A DNA stretch of 64,000 nucleotides from PALSA-612 sp963704335 (lineage in GTDB: Bacteria; Actinomycetota; Thermoleophilia; Gaiellales; Gaiellaceae), in assembly GCA_963704335.1 (NCBI GenBank), contig OY969889.1, forward strand, positions 310,001 through 374,000. Direction: 5' to 3'. A program made the translations under genes and the position numbers. Numbering within the stretch: the stretch's first letter is position 1; each line of letters begins with the position of its first letter. The notes under the pieces are model-generated. The model was not told where the DNA came from. It searched no databases and was given only the letters and a program-made list of their open reading frames with translations. Positions 42,523 to 51,012 of this stretch are shown here, one piece after another.

Positions 42523-43218
42523 TCGCCGTCGTCACGTTCCCCGGCTCCAACGACGACCGCGACGCGGTGGCGGCACTCGAGCTGCTCGGCGCGGAGGCGA
42601 CGCTCGTCTGGCACGCGGACGAGCGGCTGCCCTGACGTGGGAGCGGTCATCCTGCCCGGAGGCTTCTCGTACGGCGACTACCTCCGCTGCGGCGCCATCG
42701 CGCGCTTCGCGCCGGTGATGCGCGCCGTGAAAACGTTCGCGGACGCGGGCGGCCTCGTGCTCGGCATCTGCAACGGCTTCCAGGTGCTCTGCGAGGCAGG
42801 GCTGCTACCGGGGGCGCTGCGCCCCAACGCGTCGCTGTCGTTCGTCTGTCGAGACGTCGCCCTGTTCGTGGAGCGAGCGGACACGCCGTTCACCTCCCGC
42901 TGCAAGAGAGGCCAGCGGCTCGTGATCCCCGTGAAGCACGGCGAAGGCTGCTACGTCCCGCCACCTGACCTCCATGCGGCGCAGATCTTGCTCCGCTACG
43001 CGCCGGGCGAGAACCCCAACGGGTCGGTTGACGACATCGCGGGCGTCGTGTCCGAAGCCGGCAACGTCATGGGCCTGATGCCGCATCCGGAGCACGCGGT
43101 CGACCCACTGATCGGCTCGACGGACGGCGCACTCATCCTCGGTTCGCTCATCGATGCTGTGCGGTCACATGCCCAGGACCTCCGTCAGCTGGGGACGCTC
43201 GCGCACGGCGGCTCGTAG
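42519..43218 (+). CDS. purQ: FGAM synthase glutaminase subunit PurQ, frameshifted
   Basis: The first frame gives IAVVTFPGSNDDRDAV...TLVWHADERLP and stops at TGA 42633-42635. The next frame carries on with DVGAVILPGGFSYGDYLRCGAIARF, the nucleophile segment LGICNGFQVL and the C-terminal GLMPHPEHAVDPL. Removing one C from CCC at 42630-42632 gives a normal PurQ of about 232 residues. It supplies ammonia from glutamine to PurL. Because the protein is essential for de novo purine synthesis, a sequence error is likely; the site is also CCC-TGA-C, which resembles the prfB recoding site. Confidence 0.9.
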
Positions 43219-43422
43219 CTTCTCCAGATCCCGCGCTCGCAACGTGACCGGGCCGCGCCGTGCCGTCCCGTTCGTCGCATAGGCGAAGCGAATGAGCAGC
43301 TCGCCGTCCTTGCCCTCGAGCAGCTGGACCAGCGAGGAGAAGCGCTTGTCGCCGGCACGCTGCTGGACACGAACCTCGTCGACGAGCGTCGCCTTGCCCC
43401 AGGGTGTGGCGATCGGAGTCAC
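43165..43422 (-). CDS. Small hypothetical protein, 85 aa
   Basis: An 85-residue basic/acidic protein with a beta-rich first half (VQQRAGDKRFSSLVQLLEGKDGELLIRFAYATNG) and a helical end (RDLEKLRAAVRERPQLTEVLG). It overlaps the end of purQ on the opposite strand by 54 bp. The strong coding character of its 5' part, outside purQ, supports it. No ribosome binding site is evident. Family not recognised. Confidence 0.6.
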   Translation of the reverse strand: MTPIATPWGKATLVDEVRVQQRAGDKRFSSLVQLLEGKDGELLIRFAYATNGTARRGPVTLRARDLEKLRAAVRERPQLTEVLGM

Positions 43423-43481
43423 GGGATCACCGTAGCCACGCTCCCCGCACGCATCTGCGCCAACTTCGTGCCGATTCAGTA

Positions 43482-43487
43482 AAGACT
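43482..43487 (+). promoter_or_regulatory. -10-like element of the CDF transporter gene
   Basis: AAGACT within TAAAGACT, 6 nt before the GTG at 43494. No Shine-Dalgarno sequence is present. Confidence 0.4.
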
Positions 43488-43493
43488 TGTCCC

Positions 43494-44120
43494 GTGGCGC
43501 ACGACCATGGACACAGCCACGGGCTCGTCGATCGATCGATCGTCCGTAGTCGCGCCGGTGTGCGTGCGGTGGCGATCAGCCTCGGTGTGCTGGGTATCAC
43601 CGCGGTCCTGCAGGCGATCATCTTCCTCGCCAGCGGCAGCGTCGCGCTGCTTGCCGACCTCATCCATAACGCGGGCGACGCGCTGACCGCGGTGCCGCTC
43701 GGCATCGCGTTCTTCGTGCGCAGCGCGCGGGCCGAGCTGGTCGCCGGCTACTTCGTCATCCTCGCCATCTTCGTGAGCGCTTGCGTCGCGCTCTACGCAA
43801 CGGTCGAGCGCTTGATCAACCCGCAGGAGCTCTCAAACCTCGGCTGGGTGGCAGCCGCCGGCGCCGTCGGCTATGCGGGCAACGAGCTCGCCGCGCAGGT
43901 GCGGTTGCGCGCCGGCCGTCGTCTGGACAGCCCGGCACTCGTCGCGGACGGTAACCACGCGCGCATCGACGCGTTCGTCTCGCTCGGTGTCGTCGTGAGC
44001 GCCGTACTCGTCGCCAGCGGGCTGGAGCGCGCCGACCCGGCGGTCGGGATGGCCATCACCTTCATCATCCTCAAGATCACCTGGGACTCGTGGCGAACGA
44101 TCCGCCACGGGATCCATTAA
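43494..44120 (+). CDS. Cation diffusion facilitator, short form
   Basis: A 208-residue membrane protein with an N-terminal AHDHGHSHG histidine stretch and about six transmembrane helices. Metal-site motifs LLADLIHNAGDAL (helix 2) and ADGNHARIDAFVSLGVV (helix 5) are the H/N-x3-D pairs of zinc/cobalt/cadmium efflux CDF proteins. Typical members add a cytoplasmic domain of about 80 residues; here the protein ends right after helix 6 (WDSWRTIRHGIH), so that domain is missing. Confidence 0.87.
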   Translation: MAHDHGHSHGLVDRSIVRSRAGVRAVAISLGVLGITAVLQAIIFLASGSVALLADLIHNAGDALTAVPLGIAFFVRSARAELVAGYFVILAIFVSACVALYATVERLINPQELSNLGWVAAAGAVGYAGNELAAQVRLRAGRRLDSPALVADGNHARIDAFVSLGVVVSAVLVASGLERADPAVGMAITFIILKITWDSWRTIRHGIH

Positions 44121-44902
44121 CGCCGACGCGGGATCGGCACGAAGACGCTCGTCGTGCGCCGGTACTCGTCGTAGTCCGTGCGGCTCCGCGTGGCCTGGGC
44201 CTCGGTGGCCGGGATCCCCGTCACGCGGAAGAGCAGGAAGAGCAGCACGGCGGGGACGACCCATGCCGTCCAACCCCACGGAGAGGAGCTCGCGGCGAGC
44301 GCGACACCGCACCACGTCAGCCACTCGAAGAAGTAGTTCGGATGCCGTGACCAGGACCACAGGCCGGTGCGCATCGTCTTTCCGCCGTTCGCCGGATTGC
44401 TGCGCCAGCGGGCGAGTTGCCGGTCGGCGAGGACGGCGCCGGCGTTGCCGACCAGCCAGATCGCCACTCCGGACCAGACGGCGATGCCGAGCTCGTCCTC
44501 ACCGTCCTGAGACATGAGCGCAAACGGCAACGAGAAGAGGACGACGGCCGCGGCCTGGAGCTGGAAGAACCAGAAGAAGCGGCGGTTCGCGCGCTCGCCC
44601 CACTTCTGTCGCAGCCGCTGGTAGCGCCCGTCCTCCTCCCGGCCGAGCACCCGGTCGAAGAGCAAATACAGGCCGAGCCTGAGCCCCCAAACCGCTGCCA
44701 GCATCGCCGCCAGCACGCGCAGCGGTGCGGCGCCATCGCCGAGCAGCGCGTAGACAACGCCGCAGGCCGCGATCAACAGCGCCCACGCGGCGTCGACGTG
44801 GCTCGCGTCCCGGATCCGTACCTGGAGAGCCCACAACGCCGCCATCGACAAAGATGCGACGGCTGCGCCCACGAGCAGGAGAGCCCAGACAGAGCCGATC
44901 AT
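44117..44902 (-). CDS. DUF1295 / steroid-5-alpha-reductase-like membrane protein
   Basis: A 261-residue membrane protein with about six hydrophobic segments. RIRDASHVDAAWA near the N-terminus and GLWSWSRHPNYFFEWLTWCG near the C-terminus are the family marks (an NADPH-binding isoprenylcysteine methyltransferase/5-alpha-reductase-like fold). The start at 44902 overlaps the MMPL stop (ATGA); a 13-codon upstream extension is unlikely. The reaction is unknown. It ends 4 bp into the end of the convergent CDF gene. Confidence 0.85.
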   Translation of the reverse strand: MIGSVWALLLVGAAVASLSMAALWALQVRIRDASHVDAAWALLIAACGVVYALLGDGAAPLRVLAAMLAAVWGLRLGLYLLFDRVLGREEDGRYQRLRQKWGERANRRFFWFFQLQAAAVVLFSLPFALMSQDGEDELGIAVWSGVAIWLVGNAGAVLADRQLARWRSNPANGGKTMRTGLWSWSRHPNYFFEWLTWCGVALAASSSPWGWTAWVVPAVLLFLLFRVTGIPATEAQATRSRTDYDEYRRTTSVFVPIPRRR

Positions 44903-46965
44903 GTCCGCGACGCCCGCCGCCACAGCTTCGACGGCCACCACGTGCGTTCGCCCAGTTCGAACGTCAGCGCCGGGACGAGGATCGACCGAACGATGAGCGC
45001 GTCGAGCAGGACTCCGAGCGCAACGGTGATCCCGATCTGCGTCAACGCCACGAGGGGCAACACGGCAAGCACGGAGAACGTTCCTGCGAGCACGATGCCC
45101 GCCGACGTGATCACGCCACCCGTGACTGCGAGGCCCTTCAGCATGGCCTGATTTGTCGGGCTTACGAGCGCCTCCTCGCGGACGCGCGCCATGAGGAAGA
45201 TGTTGTAGTCAACTCCCAGGGCAACCAGGAAGATGAAGGCGAACAGGGGGTAACTCGGATCCTCGCCCGGAAAGTCGGCGACGACGCTGAAGAGGAGCAG
45301 GCTCAGCCCAAGCGCGGCGAAGAACGAGAGCACGACCGTCGACATCAACATCACCGGCCCGGCGACCGCGCGCAGCAGTAGAGCAAGGATTAGGAACACG
45401 ACGAGGAGGACGATCGGGACCAGCAGTTCGGTGTCGCGCTCGGCGGCCCGGCGGAGGTCGTGCTCCTCGGCGGACGGGCCTCCCACCAGCACGTCGTCCC
45501 CAGCGACTGCTCGGAGCTGCTCCCGAAGCGGATCGATCTGGGCGAACCCCGCCTTGCTGAAGGGATCTTGCGTCAGCGTGACCGTGAACAACGCGCCGGG
45601 CGCGGCCCGTTCTGCGGGGCCGACCTCAACTGCCAGCGGCGATCCGCCCGCCGCCGCCTTCACCGCGTCCACCTTGGTCGGATCGGTCACGAGGATCTCG
45701 ACGGGGGCGCTCGCGCCGGCCGGGAACGAACGCTCGAGCAGCTCCTGGCCTTCCACCGACTCGACACCGCCGCGGAACGCCTGCGCGGTCGTCAGGTTGT
45801 CGTCGAGGCTCAGCGAGCCGAGCGCGACCACTCCCAAGGCGAGGGTAGTCACGATCCAGACCGGGCGGTGGCGACGCTCGAGCCAATCGCCGAGTCGCCA
45901 CCAGCGGCCGCGCCGCTCCTCAGCCGGTGCCGCGCCGAAATGCGGGATGAAGGGCCAGAACGCGCGGCGCCCTCCGAGAAGGAGCAGCGCGGGCAGCACC
46001 GTCAGCATGGCAAGCGCTGCGACGGCGACGCCCATGGCGCCGATCGGGCCTAGGCCGGCCGTCGAGTTGACCGAGGCGAAGCTGAGGCAGAGCAGAGCAG
46101 CCACGACCGTCGCGGCCGAGGCCACGATGGCCGGCCCTGCCTTGCGAACAGCGATCGCCATCGCCTCGTGCCTGTCCTCGTGCGTGAGCAGCTCCTCCCG
46201 GTATCGGGCCGTGAGAAGCAGCGCGTAATCCGTGCCTGCACCGAAGACGAGGACGAGCAAGATGCCCGCGGTCTGACCGTTGACAACAACGCCGGCATCC
46301 GCGAGGAGCGAGGCGAGGCCGCGCACGAGGCCTTCGGCGAGGAACACGGACGCAAGGGGCAGGATCCAGAAGATCGGGCTGCGGTAGATGAAGACGAGCA
46401 GGACGAAGACGAGCAGCGTCGTCGCCAGCAGCAACCTGGAGTTGATCCCCTCGAACACCTTGCTCGCGTCGGCCGAGTAGCCGCCGGGTCCGGTCACCTT
46501 CGTCGTGAGGCCCGGCGGCGAAGTCTCTTGCACCGTCTCGGATACCGACTCGACGGCGTCGATCAGGATCTCCTCCTCGCCGCCTGCCACGATCGGGACG
46601 ACGAGCAGAGCCGCCCGGCCGTCCGCCGAGTACCCAGGCTCGGCGACGGGACGTACGCCCTCGGGCGGTGCGGCGTTGATCTCCTCGCGGGCCATCATCA
46701 CTGCCGCGCGGTCTGCCGCAGTCAGCCCGCTCTCGCGTGCGAACACAGGAATGGCGTACGTCCCTTCTCCCAGACGAAACTGCTTTGACGCCTCCAGCAC
46801 CGCCACCGACTCGGCGTCGCCCGGCAGGAAGCTGACCGGCTCGTTCTTCTCCTTCGATTCGAGCGCGCCGATCTGCTGGCCCAGCGCGGCCAGCACTGCC
46901 AGCCAGGCACCGAGGACGGCGATCTTCGTCCAGCGGCCGGCGACGATGCGAGCGAAGCGAACCAT
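44899..46965 (-). CDS. MMPL/RND-family membrane transporter
   Basis: A 688-residue protein with the two-fold build of MMPL exporters: an N-terminal helix, a soluble domain (about 35-165), five to six helices, a second soluble domain (about 400-495) and six helices. FGAGTDYALLLTARYREEL and LGVDYNIFLMARVREE are the paired D-Y motifs that carry protons. These export lipids or drugs. The ATG is 6 nt behind TAGACT; the gene overlaps DUF1295, suggesting a lipid-related pair (inference). Confidence 0.93.
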   Translation of the reverse strand: MVRFARIVAGRWTKIAVLGAWLAVLAALGQQIGALESKEKNEPVSFLPGDAESVAVLEASKQFRLGEGTYAIPVFARESGLTAADRAAVMMAREEINAAPPEGVRPVAEPGYSADGRAALLVVPIVAGGEEEILIDAVESVSETVQETSPPGLTTKVTGPGGYSADASKVFEGINSRLLLATTLLVFVLLVFIYRSPIFWILPLASVFLAEGLVRGLASLLADAGVVVNGQTAGILLVLVFGAGTDYALLLTARYREELLTHEDRHEAMAIAVRKAGPAIVASAATVVAALLCLSFASVNSTAGLGPIGAMGVAVAALAMLTVLPALLLLGGRRAFWPFIPHFGAAPAEERRGRWWRLGDWLERRHRPVWIVTTLALGVVALGSLSLDDNLTTAQAFRGGVESVEGQELLERSFPAGASAPVEILVTDPTKVDAVKAAAGGSPLAVEVGPAERAAPGALFTVTLTQDPFSKAGFAQIDPLREQLRAVAGDDVLVGGPSAEEHDLRRAAERDTELLVPIVLLVVFLILALLLRAVAGPVMLMSTVVLSFFAALGLSLLLFSVVADFPGEDPSYPLFAFIFLVALGVDYNIFLMARVREEALVSPTNQAMLKGLAVTGGVITSAGIVLAGTFSVLAVLPLVALTQIGITVALGVLLDALIVRSILVPALTFELGERTWWPSKLWRRASRT

Positions 46966-46971
46966 GAACCT

Positions 46972-46977
46972 AGTCTA
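46972..46977 (-). promoter_or_regulatory. -10 element of leaderless MMPL gene
   Basis: TAGACT on the minus strand, 6 nt before the ATG at 46965, with no purine-rich ribosome binding site between. Confidence 0.6.
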
Positions 46978-47033
46978 GACAGACTCTGAACAGCCCCGGA
47001 GCTGTTCGACCGCGACCTGTACGTCGGCTCGAC

Positions 47034-47039
47034 TAGCTT
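47034..47039 (+). promoter_or_regulatory. -10 element of leaderless serine hydrolase gene
   Basis: TAGCTT, 6 nt before the ATG at 47046. An in-frame GTG at 47040 directly abuts it and is therefore a less likely start. Confidence 0.55.
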
Positions 47040-47045
47040 GTGGTC

Positions 47046-48401
47046 ATGGAAAGCCCCGTTGCAGAGGTTCGGACGAGGTTGGAGGCGACGGCCGCCGCCT
47101 TCGTGAAGGAGCACCGGTTGCCCGGAGCGGCGGTCGGCATCGTCCACGAAGGCGAGCTCGTGTGGTCGAAGGGGATCGGCTTCGCGGACCTGCGGACGAC
47201 GCGGCGCTCGACGCCGAAGACGCTCTATCGGATCGCATCGATCACGAAGACCTTCACCGCGACCGCGATCATGCAGCTTCGCGACGCGGGCAAGCTCGAC
47301 CTCGACGACCGCGCGGTCGAGCACATTCCGGAGCTCGGCGCCGCATCCGGGACACTCGAGCAGCTGACGATCCGGCGGATGCTCTCCCACGAGTCGGGGC
47401 TCCAGAGCGAGCCGCCGGGGACGGACTGGACGCGTGTCATGTACGAGAGCGATCCGGCCCGGACACTCGCGCGCGCAGCCGACATCTCGACCACGGTACC
47501 CCCGAGCACGCAGTGGAAGTACTCGAACCTCGCGTACCAGCTACTGGGCGAGGTCGTCCAGCGCGTGAGCGGCGTCCCCTACCAGAAGTACGTCCGCACG
47601 AAGCTCCTCACGCCGGTGAAGATGACGAGCACGTCGTTCGACCCTTTGCCCCCTCGGCTGCGGACGCGGAAGGCAACGGGATACGAGCCGCGCTTCCTCT
47701 CCGACGAGCTCGAGGCCGCTCCGACGGAGCACGAAATCTTCGGCGCCGAAGGCGGCCTCTGGTCGTGCGTCGAGGATCTCGGGCGTTGGCTCTCGTGCCA
47801 GTTCGACCCGCGTCCGATCCTCTCCGAGGAGACGGCGCGGGAGATGCACAAGCCGCGCTACCTGGTCGACGACGCGTGGACGCGCGCGTGGGCGATTGGC
47901 TGGTACGCGGTCCGCCGAGAGGACGTCATCTGGCGGATGCACTCCGGCGGCCACTACGGCTTCATCACGAACGCGTGCTTCGACCCCGATCAGAAGGTCG
48001 GCGCGATCGCGCTCCTCAACGGCTTCGCGCCCGCGACGCTCCTCGCGATGGAGCTGGGCGCGATGGCGAGAGATGCCGTGAAGAGCTCTGCGCCTGCAAT
48101 CGAGCCGCCGAAGAAGCTCCCGCGGAAGTGGCGCGACCTCCCGGGCATCTACCTCGGCGCCCACTTCGGAAACGCACAGCAGCTCGAGTGGCGCGACGGG
48201 AAGCTCACCTTCATCGATCCCTCGGATCCGACGTGGACGCCGACGCTCGCCGAGACAGACGAGCCCGACGTCTTCGTCATCGAGCCGGGCTTCCGTGAGT
48301 CCGGCGAGCTCGTGCGCTTCACGAGAGACGACGCGGGTCGCGTCGTGTCGGTGAACGTCGCCGTCGCGACGATGCAGCGACTCGAGCCCGTCGACAGCTA
48401 G
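47046..48401 (+). CDS. Serine hydrolase, class C beta-lactamase family
   Basis: A 451-residue protein: the catalytic SITK (in YRIASITKTFTATAI, near 65), the YSN motif (WKYSNLAYQLLGEV, near 157) and an HSGGHYG in place of the KTG box. The last 110 residues form a separate lipocalin-like extension (LPGIYLGAHFGNAQQLEWRDGKLTFIDP). No signal peptide is seen. It may be an esterase or peptidase rather than a beta-lactamase. Confidence 0.9.
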   Translation: MESPVAEVRTRLEATAAAFVKEHRLPGAAVGIVHEGELVWSKGIGFADLRTTRRSTPKTLYRIASITKTFTATAIMQLRDAGKLDLDDRAVEHIPELGAASGTLEQLTIRRMLSHESGLQSEPPGTDWTRVMYESDPARTLARAADISTTVPPSTQWKYSNLAYQLLGEVVQRVSGVPYQKYVRTKLLTPVKMTSTSFDPLPPRLRTRKATGYEPRFLSDELEAAPTEHEIFGAEGGLWSCVEDLGRWLSCQFDPRPILSEETAREMHKPRYLVDDAWTRAWAIGWYAVRREDVIWRMHSGGHYGFITNACFDPDQKVGAIALLNGFAPATLLAMELGAMARDAVKSSAPAIEPPKKLPRKWRDLPGIYLGAHFGNAQQLEWRDGKLTFIDPSDPTWTPTLAETDEPDVFVIEPGFRESGELVRFTRDDAGRVVSVNVAVATMQRLEPVDS

Positions 48402-48403
48402 TC

Positions 48404-49090
48404 GTGGACTCGGACACTCTCGAGCAGCTCTACTCGGTCGAGCCGGACGAGTTCGTCGCCGAGCGCAAGCGGCTCGAGCGGAGCTTGCGCGACGAGGGTC
48501 GAGCCGAGGAGGCCGCAGAGGTCGCGAAGCTGCGCAAGCCGCCGCAGCCCGTCTTCCTCGCGAATCGGCTCGCCCGCGAGGAGCCCGATCTCGTCGCGCA
48601 GCTCGTGGCCGATGGCGAGCAGCTGGCAGCGGCCCACGAGTCCGGCGACTCCGAGCAGCTACGCACCGCGCAACGGGACCTTGCACGGCGCGTCGACGCG
48701 CTCGTCCGAGCTGCGCCCGGCGATCAGTCCGATGCCACCGAGCAACGGCTCGCGGTGCTGCTCAGGGCAGCTGCGAGCAATCCGGCGACTGCGGTCCTGC
48801 TACGCCGCGGCGTGCTGTCTGACGAGGTCGAGCCGGCCGCCTTCGATGCGCTGGCGGGCCTGACGCTGAGCCCGCCGAAGACGCGGCCGAAGCGAGAGCC
48901 CAAGCCCCGGCCGGCGCGCGACCGCAAGCCGGGACGAGTCGCAGAGCTCGAGAGCAAGCTCGCAGAGGCGAGGAAGGCGCTGCGTCAGGCGGAGCGAGAG
49001 CTTCGCCAGGCTGAGGGTGGCCACGAGCGGGCGGCGCGTCACGTCGAGCAGCTCGAGCGACGGCTCGAGGACGCGCGCGACGCCGTTTGA
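48404..49090 (+). CDS. Coiled-coil hypothetical protein next to ku
   Basis: A 228-residue charged protein, mainly helical, starting 2 bp after the hydrolase stop (GTG). An N-terminal part (LEQLYSVEPDEFVAERKRLERSL, RKPPQPVFLANRLARE) looks globular, a basic proline-rich linker follows (PPKTRPKREPKPRP), and a C-terminal coiled coil (AELESKLAEARKALRQAERELRQ) ends it. The basic linker would suit nucleic-acid binding. Ku follows after 29 bp. I recall similar proteins beside Ku in other actinobacteria but cannot confirm this here. Confidence 0.7.
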   Translation: MDSDTLEQLYSVEPDEFVAERKRLERSLRDEGRAEEAAEVAKLRKPPQPVFLANRLAREEPDLVAQLVADGEQLAAAHESGDSEQLRTAQRDLARRVDALVRAAPGDQSDATEQRLAVLLRAAASNPATAVLLRRGVLSDEVEPAAFDALAGLTLSPPKTRPKREPKPRPARDRKPGRVAELESKLAEARKALRQAERELRQAEGGHERAARHVEQLERRLEDARDAV

Positions 49091-49107
49091 CCATCGCTTC
49101 GCCGCGG

Positions 49108-49113
49108 TAAGAG
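49108..49113 (+). promoter_or_regulatory. -10 element of leaderless ku
   Basis: TAAGAG, 6 nt before the ATG at 49120; matches the spacing seen at other genes here, with a G instead of T at the last position. Confidence 0.45.
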
Positions 49114-49119
49114 CACGTC

Positions 49120-49971
49120 ATGCCGCGCGCGATCTGGTCGGGCTCCATCTCGTTCGGGCTGGTGAATGCGCCCGTGAAGATGTACAGCGCCATCTCCGAG
49201 CATGCTCTCGAGCTCCACCTCGTCCACGAGAAGGACGGGTCGCGAATCGGCTACGAAAAGATCTGCAAGAAGGAAGGCAAGGAGGTTCCCGAGGACGAGA
49301 TAGTCAAGGCGTACGAGCTCAACGGGAAGCTCGTCTATCTGACGGACGAGGACTTCGCCGCCGCCGAGGAGGACACGTACCGCACGATCGAGATCCTCGA
49401 GTTCGTCCGGCACGAGGAGATCGATCCCATCGTGTTCGCGCGGACGTACTACGTCGGCCCCGACAAGGGAGCGGAGAAGGTCTACGCGCTGCTCGTGAAG
49501 GCGATGGACGAGGCCGGACTCGCAGGTGTCGCCCGCTACGTCTTCCGCAACCGCCAGCTGCTCGGCTGCCTCCGTGTCCGAGATGGCGTACTGACACTCG
49601 AGAACATGTACTTCGCCGACGAGATACGCCCGTCGAAGGGAATCGCGCCCAAGGGCGTGAAGGTGCCGAAGCGCGAGCTCGACATGGCCGCCGCGCTCAT
49701 CGACCGTTTCACTCGTGCCCGCTTCGACCACGGCAAGTACAAGGACGAGTACCGCAAGCAACTGCTGAGCGTCGTCAGGAAGAAGGCCAAGGGCAAGGAA
49801 GTCCAGCCCGCGCCCCGTGAAGAGCCGGAGGAAGTGCCCGACCTAATGGAAGCGTTGCGGGCGAGCGTCGCGGCCGCGAAGAGCTCCCGGAACGGCCGCT
49901 CACAGCGCAAGAGCAGCAGCCCCCGCAAGGGCCGCAGCCGCAAGCAGGCTGCCAGCGGCTCACGCCGCTAG
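49120..49971 (+). CDS. ku: Non-homologous end-joining protein Ku
   Basis: A 283-residue bacterial Ku: RAIWSGSISFGLVNAPVKMYSA at the N-terminus, the ring core (HLVHEKDGSRIGYEKICKKEGKEV, YYVGPDKGAEKVYALL, LENMYFADEIRP), the LigD-binding minimal domain, and a lysine/arginine/serine-rich C-terminal tail (last 40 residues) that helps DNA threading. No LigD or Mku partner is within the window. Confidence 0.96.
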   Translation: MPRAIWSGSISFGLVNAPVKMYSAISEHALELHLVHEKDGSRIGYEKICKKEGKEVPEDEIVKAYELNGKLVYLTDEDFAAAEEDTYRTIEILEFVRHEEIDPIVFARTYYVGPDKGAEKVYALLVKAMDEAGLAGVARYVFRNRQLLGCLRVRDGVLTLENMYFADEIRPSKGIAPKGVKVPKRELDMAAALIDRFTRARFDHGKYKDEYRKQLLSVVRKKAKGKEVQPAPREEPEEVPDLMEALRASVAAAKSSRNGRSQRKSSSPRKGRSRKQAASGSRR

Positions 49972-49984
49972 CGGCTATCTGCGT

Positions 49985-50989
49985 CTAGCCGAGGCGCTCG
50001 TCGAGAAACCGGCAGATCGGCCAGGCGCCGTCCGCGGTGTTCGAGATCACGGTGTACGTGACCTGAGAGCCTGGGTCGCGAACGCTGCGGAACGAGACTC
50101 CCGTGTCACACCCTTCCAACTGCACGGCGTCGCTCGTGGCGTGAAGCCAGAAGCCGAGCCCGTAGCGCCGGCCGTCGGAGGCCACGCTGCGCGGCGCCAC
50201 CATCTCTCGCACCCGCTCCGAGGACACGATCTGCCCCGCAACGAGCGCATTCCAGAACGAGCTGACGTCGCCGACGGTCGTGTAGATGCCGCCATCGCCG
50301 GTGCCGCGCACCGGCAGGTGCAACACGTTGCTCCGCCAAACGCCGTCGATCTCCAGATAGCCGAGAGCGGCGTTGCCGGGTAGTTCGTCGGAGCGCAGGA
50401 ACGCCGTGTCGCGCATTCCCGCCGGCTCGCACACCCGCTCACGCACGAGGTCGTGAAACGGCACGCCACTCACGCGTTCGACGATGAGCGCCAGTACGAC
50501 GTAGCCGCCGTTGCAGTACGCGAAGCGCTCTCCCGGTGCGAACTTCGTCGGGTAGCCATCGAGCACGGCGAGGTAGTCCTCGGTTCTCGCCAACTCGTGC
50601 ACGGGAACCGGCATCACGTAATCGCTTAGGTCGTATTCATCCGCATCTTCGTCCAGGTAGTCCCCGATGCCCGAACGATGTGCCAGGAGGTGCTCGAGGG
50701 CCACGCCGTCGTCGATCAGCGGTAGGTCGCTGCCGAGCACGGAACGCGCCGTGGTCGACAGCTCCAGCAACCCGTCCTCGATCAGGCTTACGACCGCCAG
50801 CGCCGTCAGGCTCTTCGTGGCGCTCGCGGTCGCGAAGCGGGTGTCGACCTCGTTGGGAATCTCGAGCGCTCGGTGCGCAAATCCGTACGCCTTCGCCAGC
50901 TCGACGTGGCCCGCGCGGTCGACTCGCACGACGCCCGAGAACGCCGTCTCGTGCACAAGGTTGTCGAGCTCGTTCTCCAGCCCAGTCAT
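49985..50989 (-). CDS. Serine hydrolase, beta-lactamase-like
   Basis: A 334-residue penicillin-binding/beta-lactamase-like protein: catalytic SATK (FATASATKSLTALAV, near 55), YCN (FAYCNGGYVVLALIVERVSG) and an LEGCDTGVSF third box without KTG. No signal peptide. Its stop is 13 bp from the convergent ku stop. It follows the MOSC gene in the same direction, 23 bp downstream. A family-level call only; the substrate is unknown. Confidence 0.88.
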   Translation of the reverse strand: MTGLENELDNLVHETAFSGVVRVDRAGHVELAKAYGFAHRALEIPNEVDTRFATASATKSLTALAVVSLIEDGLLELSTTARSVLGSDLPLIDDGVALEHLLAHRSGIGDYLDEDADEYDLSDYVMPVPVHELARTEDYLAVLDGYPTKFAPGERFAYCNGGYVVLALIVERVSGVPFHDLVRERVCEPAGMRDTAFLRSDELPGNAALGYLEIDGVWRSNVLHLPVRGTGDGGIYTTVGDVSSFWNALVAGQIVSSERVREMVAPRSVASDGRRYGLGFWLHATSDAVQLEGCDTGVSFRSVRDPGSQVTYTVISNTADGAWPICRFLDERLG

Positions 50990-51012
50990 CGCAGCGGCGC
51001 CTCGAGCCCGCT

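Noticed and set aside
42633..42635. In-frame TGA of purQ as a selenocysteine codon, since a tRNA-Sec is present
   Set aside because: The conserved PurQ sequence continues in the next frame, not in the same frame, so it is a +1 shift and not a read-through site.
49985..50989. Class C beta-lactamase resistance gene
   Set aside because: SxxK and YxN are present but there is no KTG box and no signal peptide, so a general serine hydrolase is the safer call.
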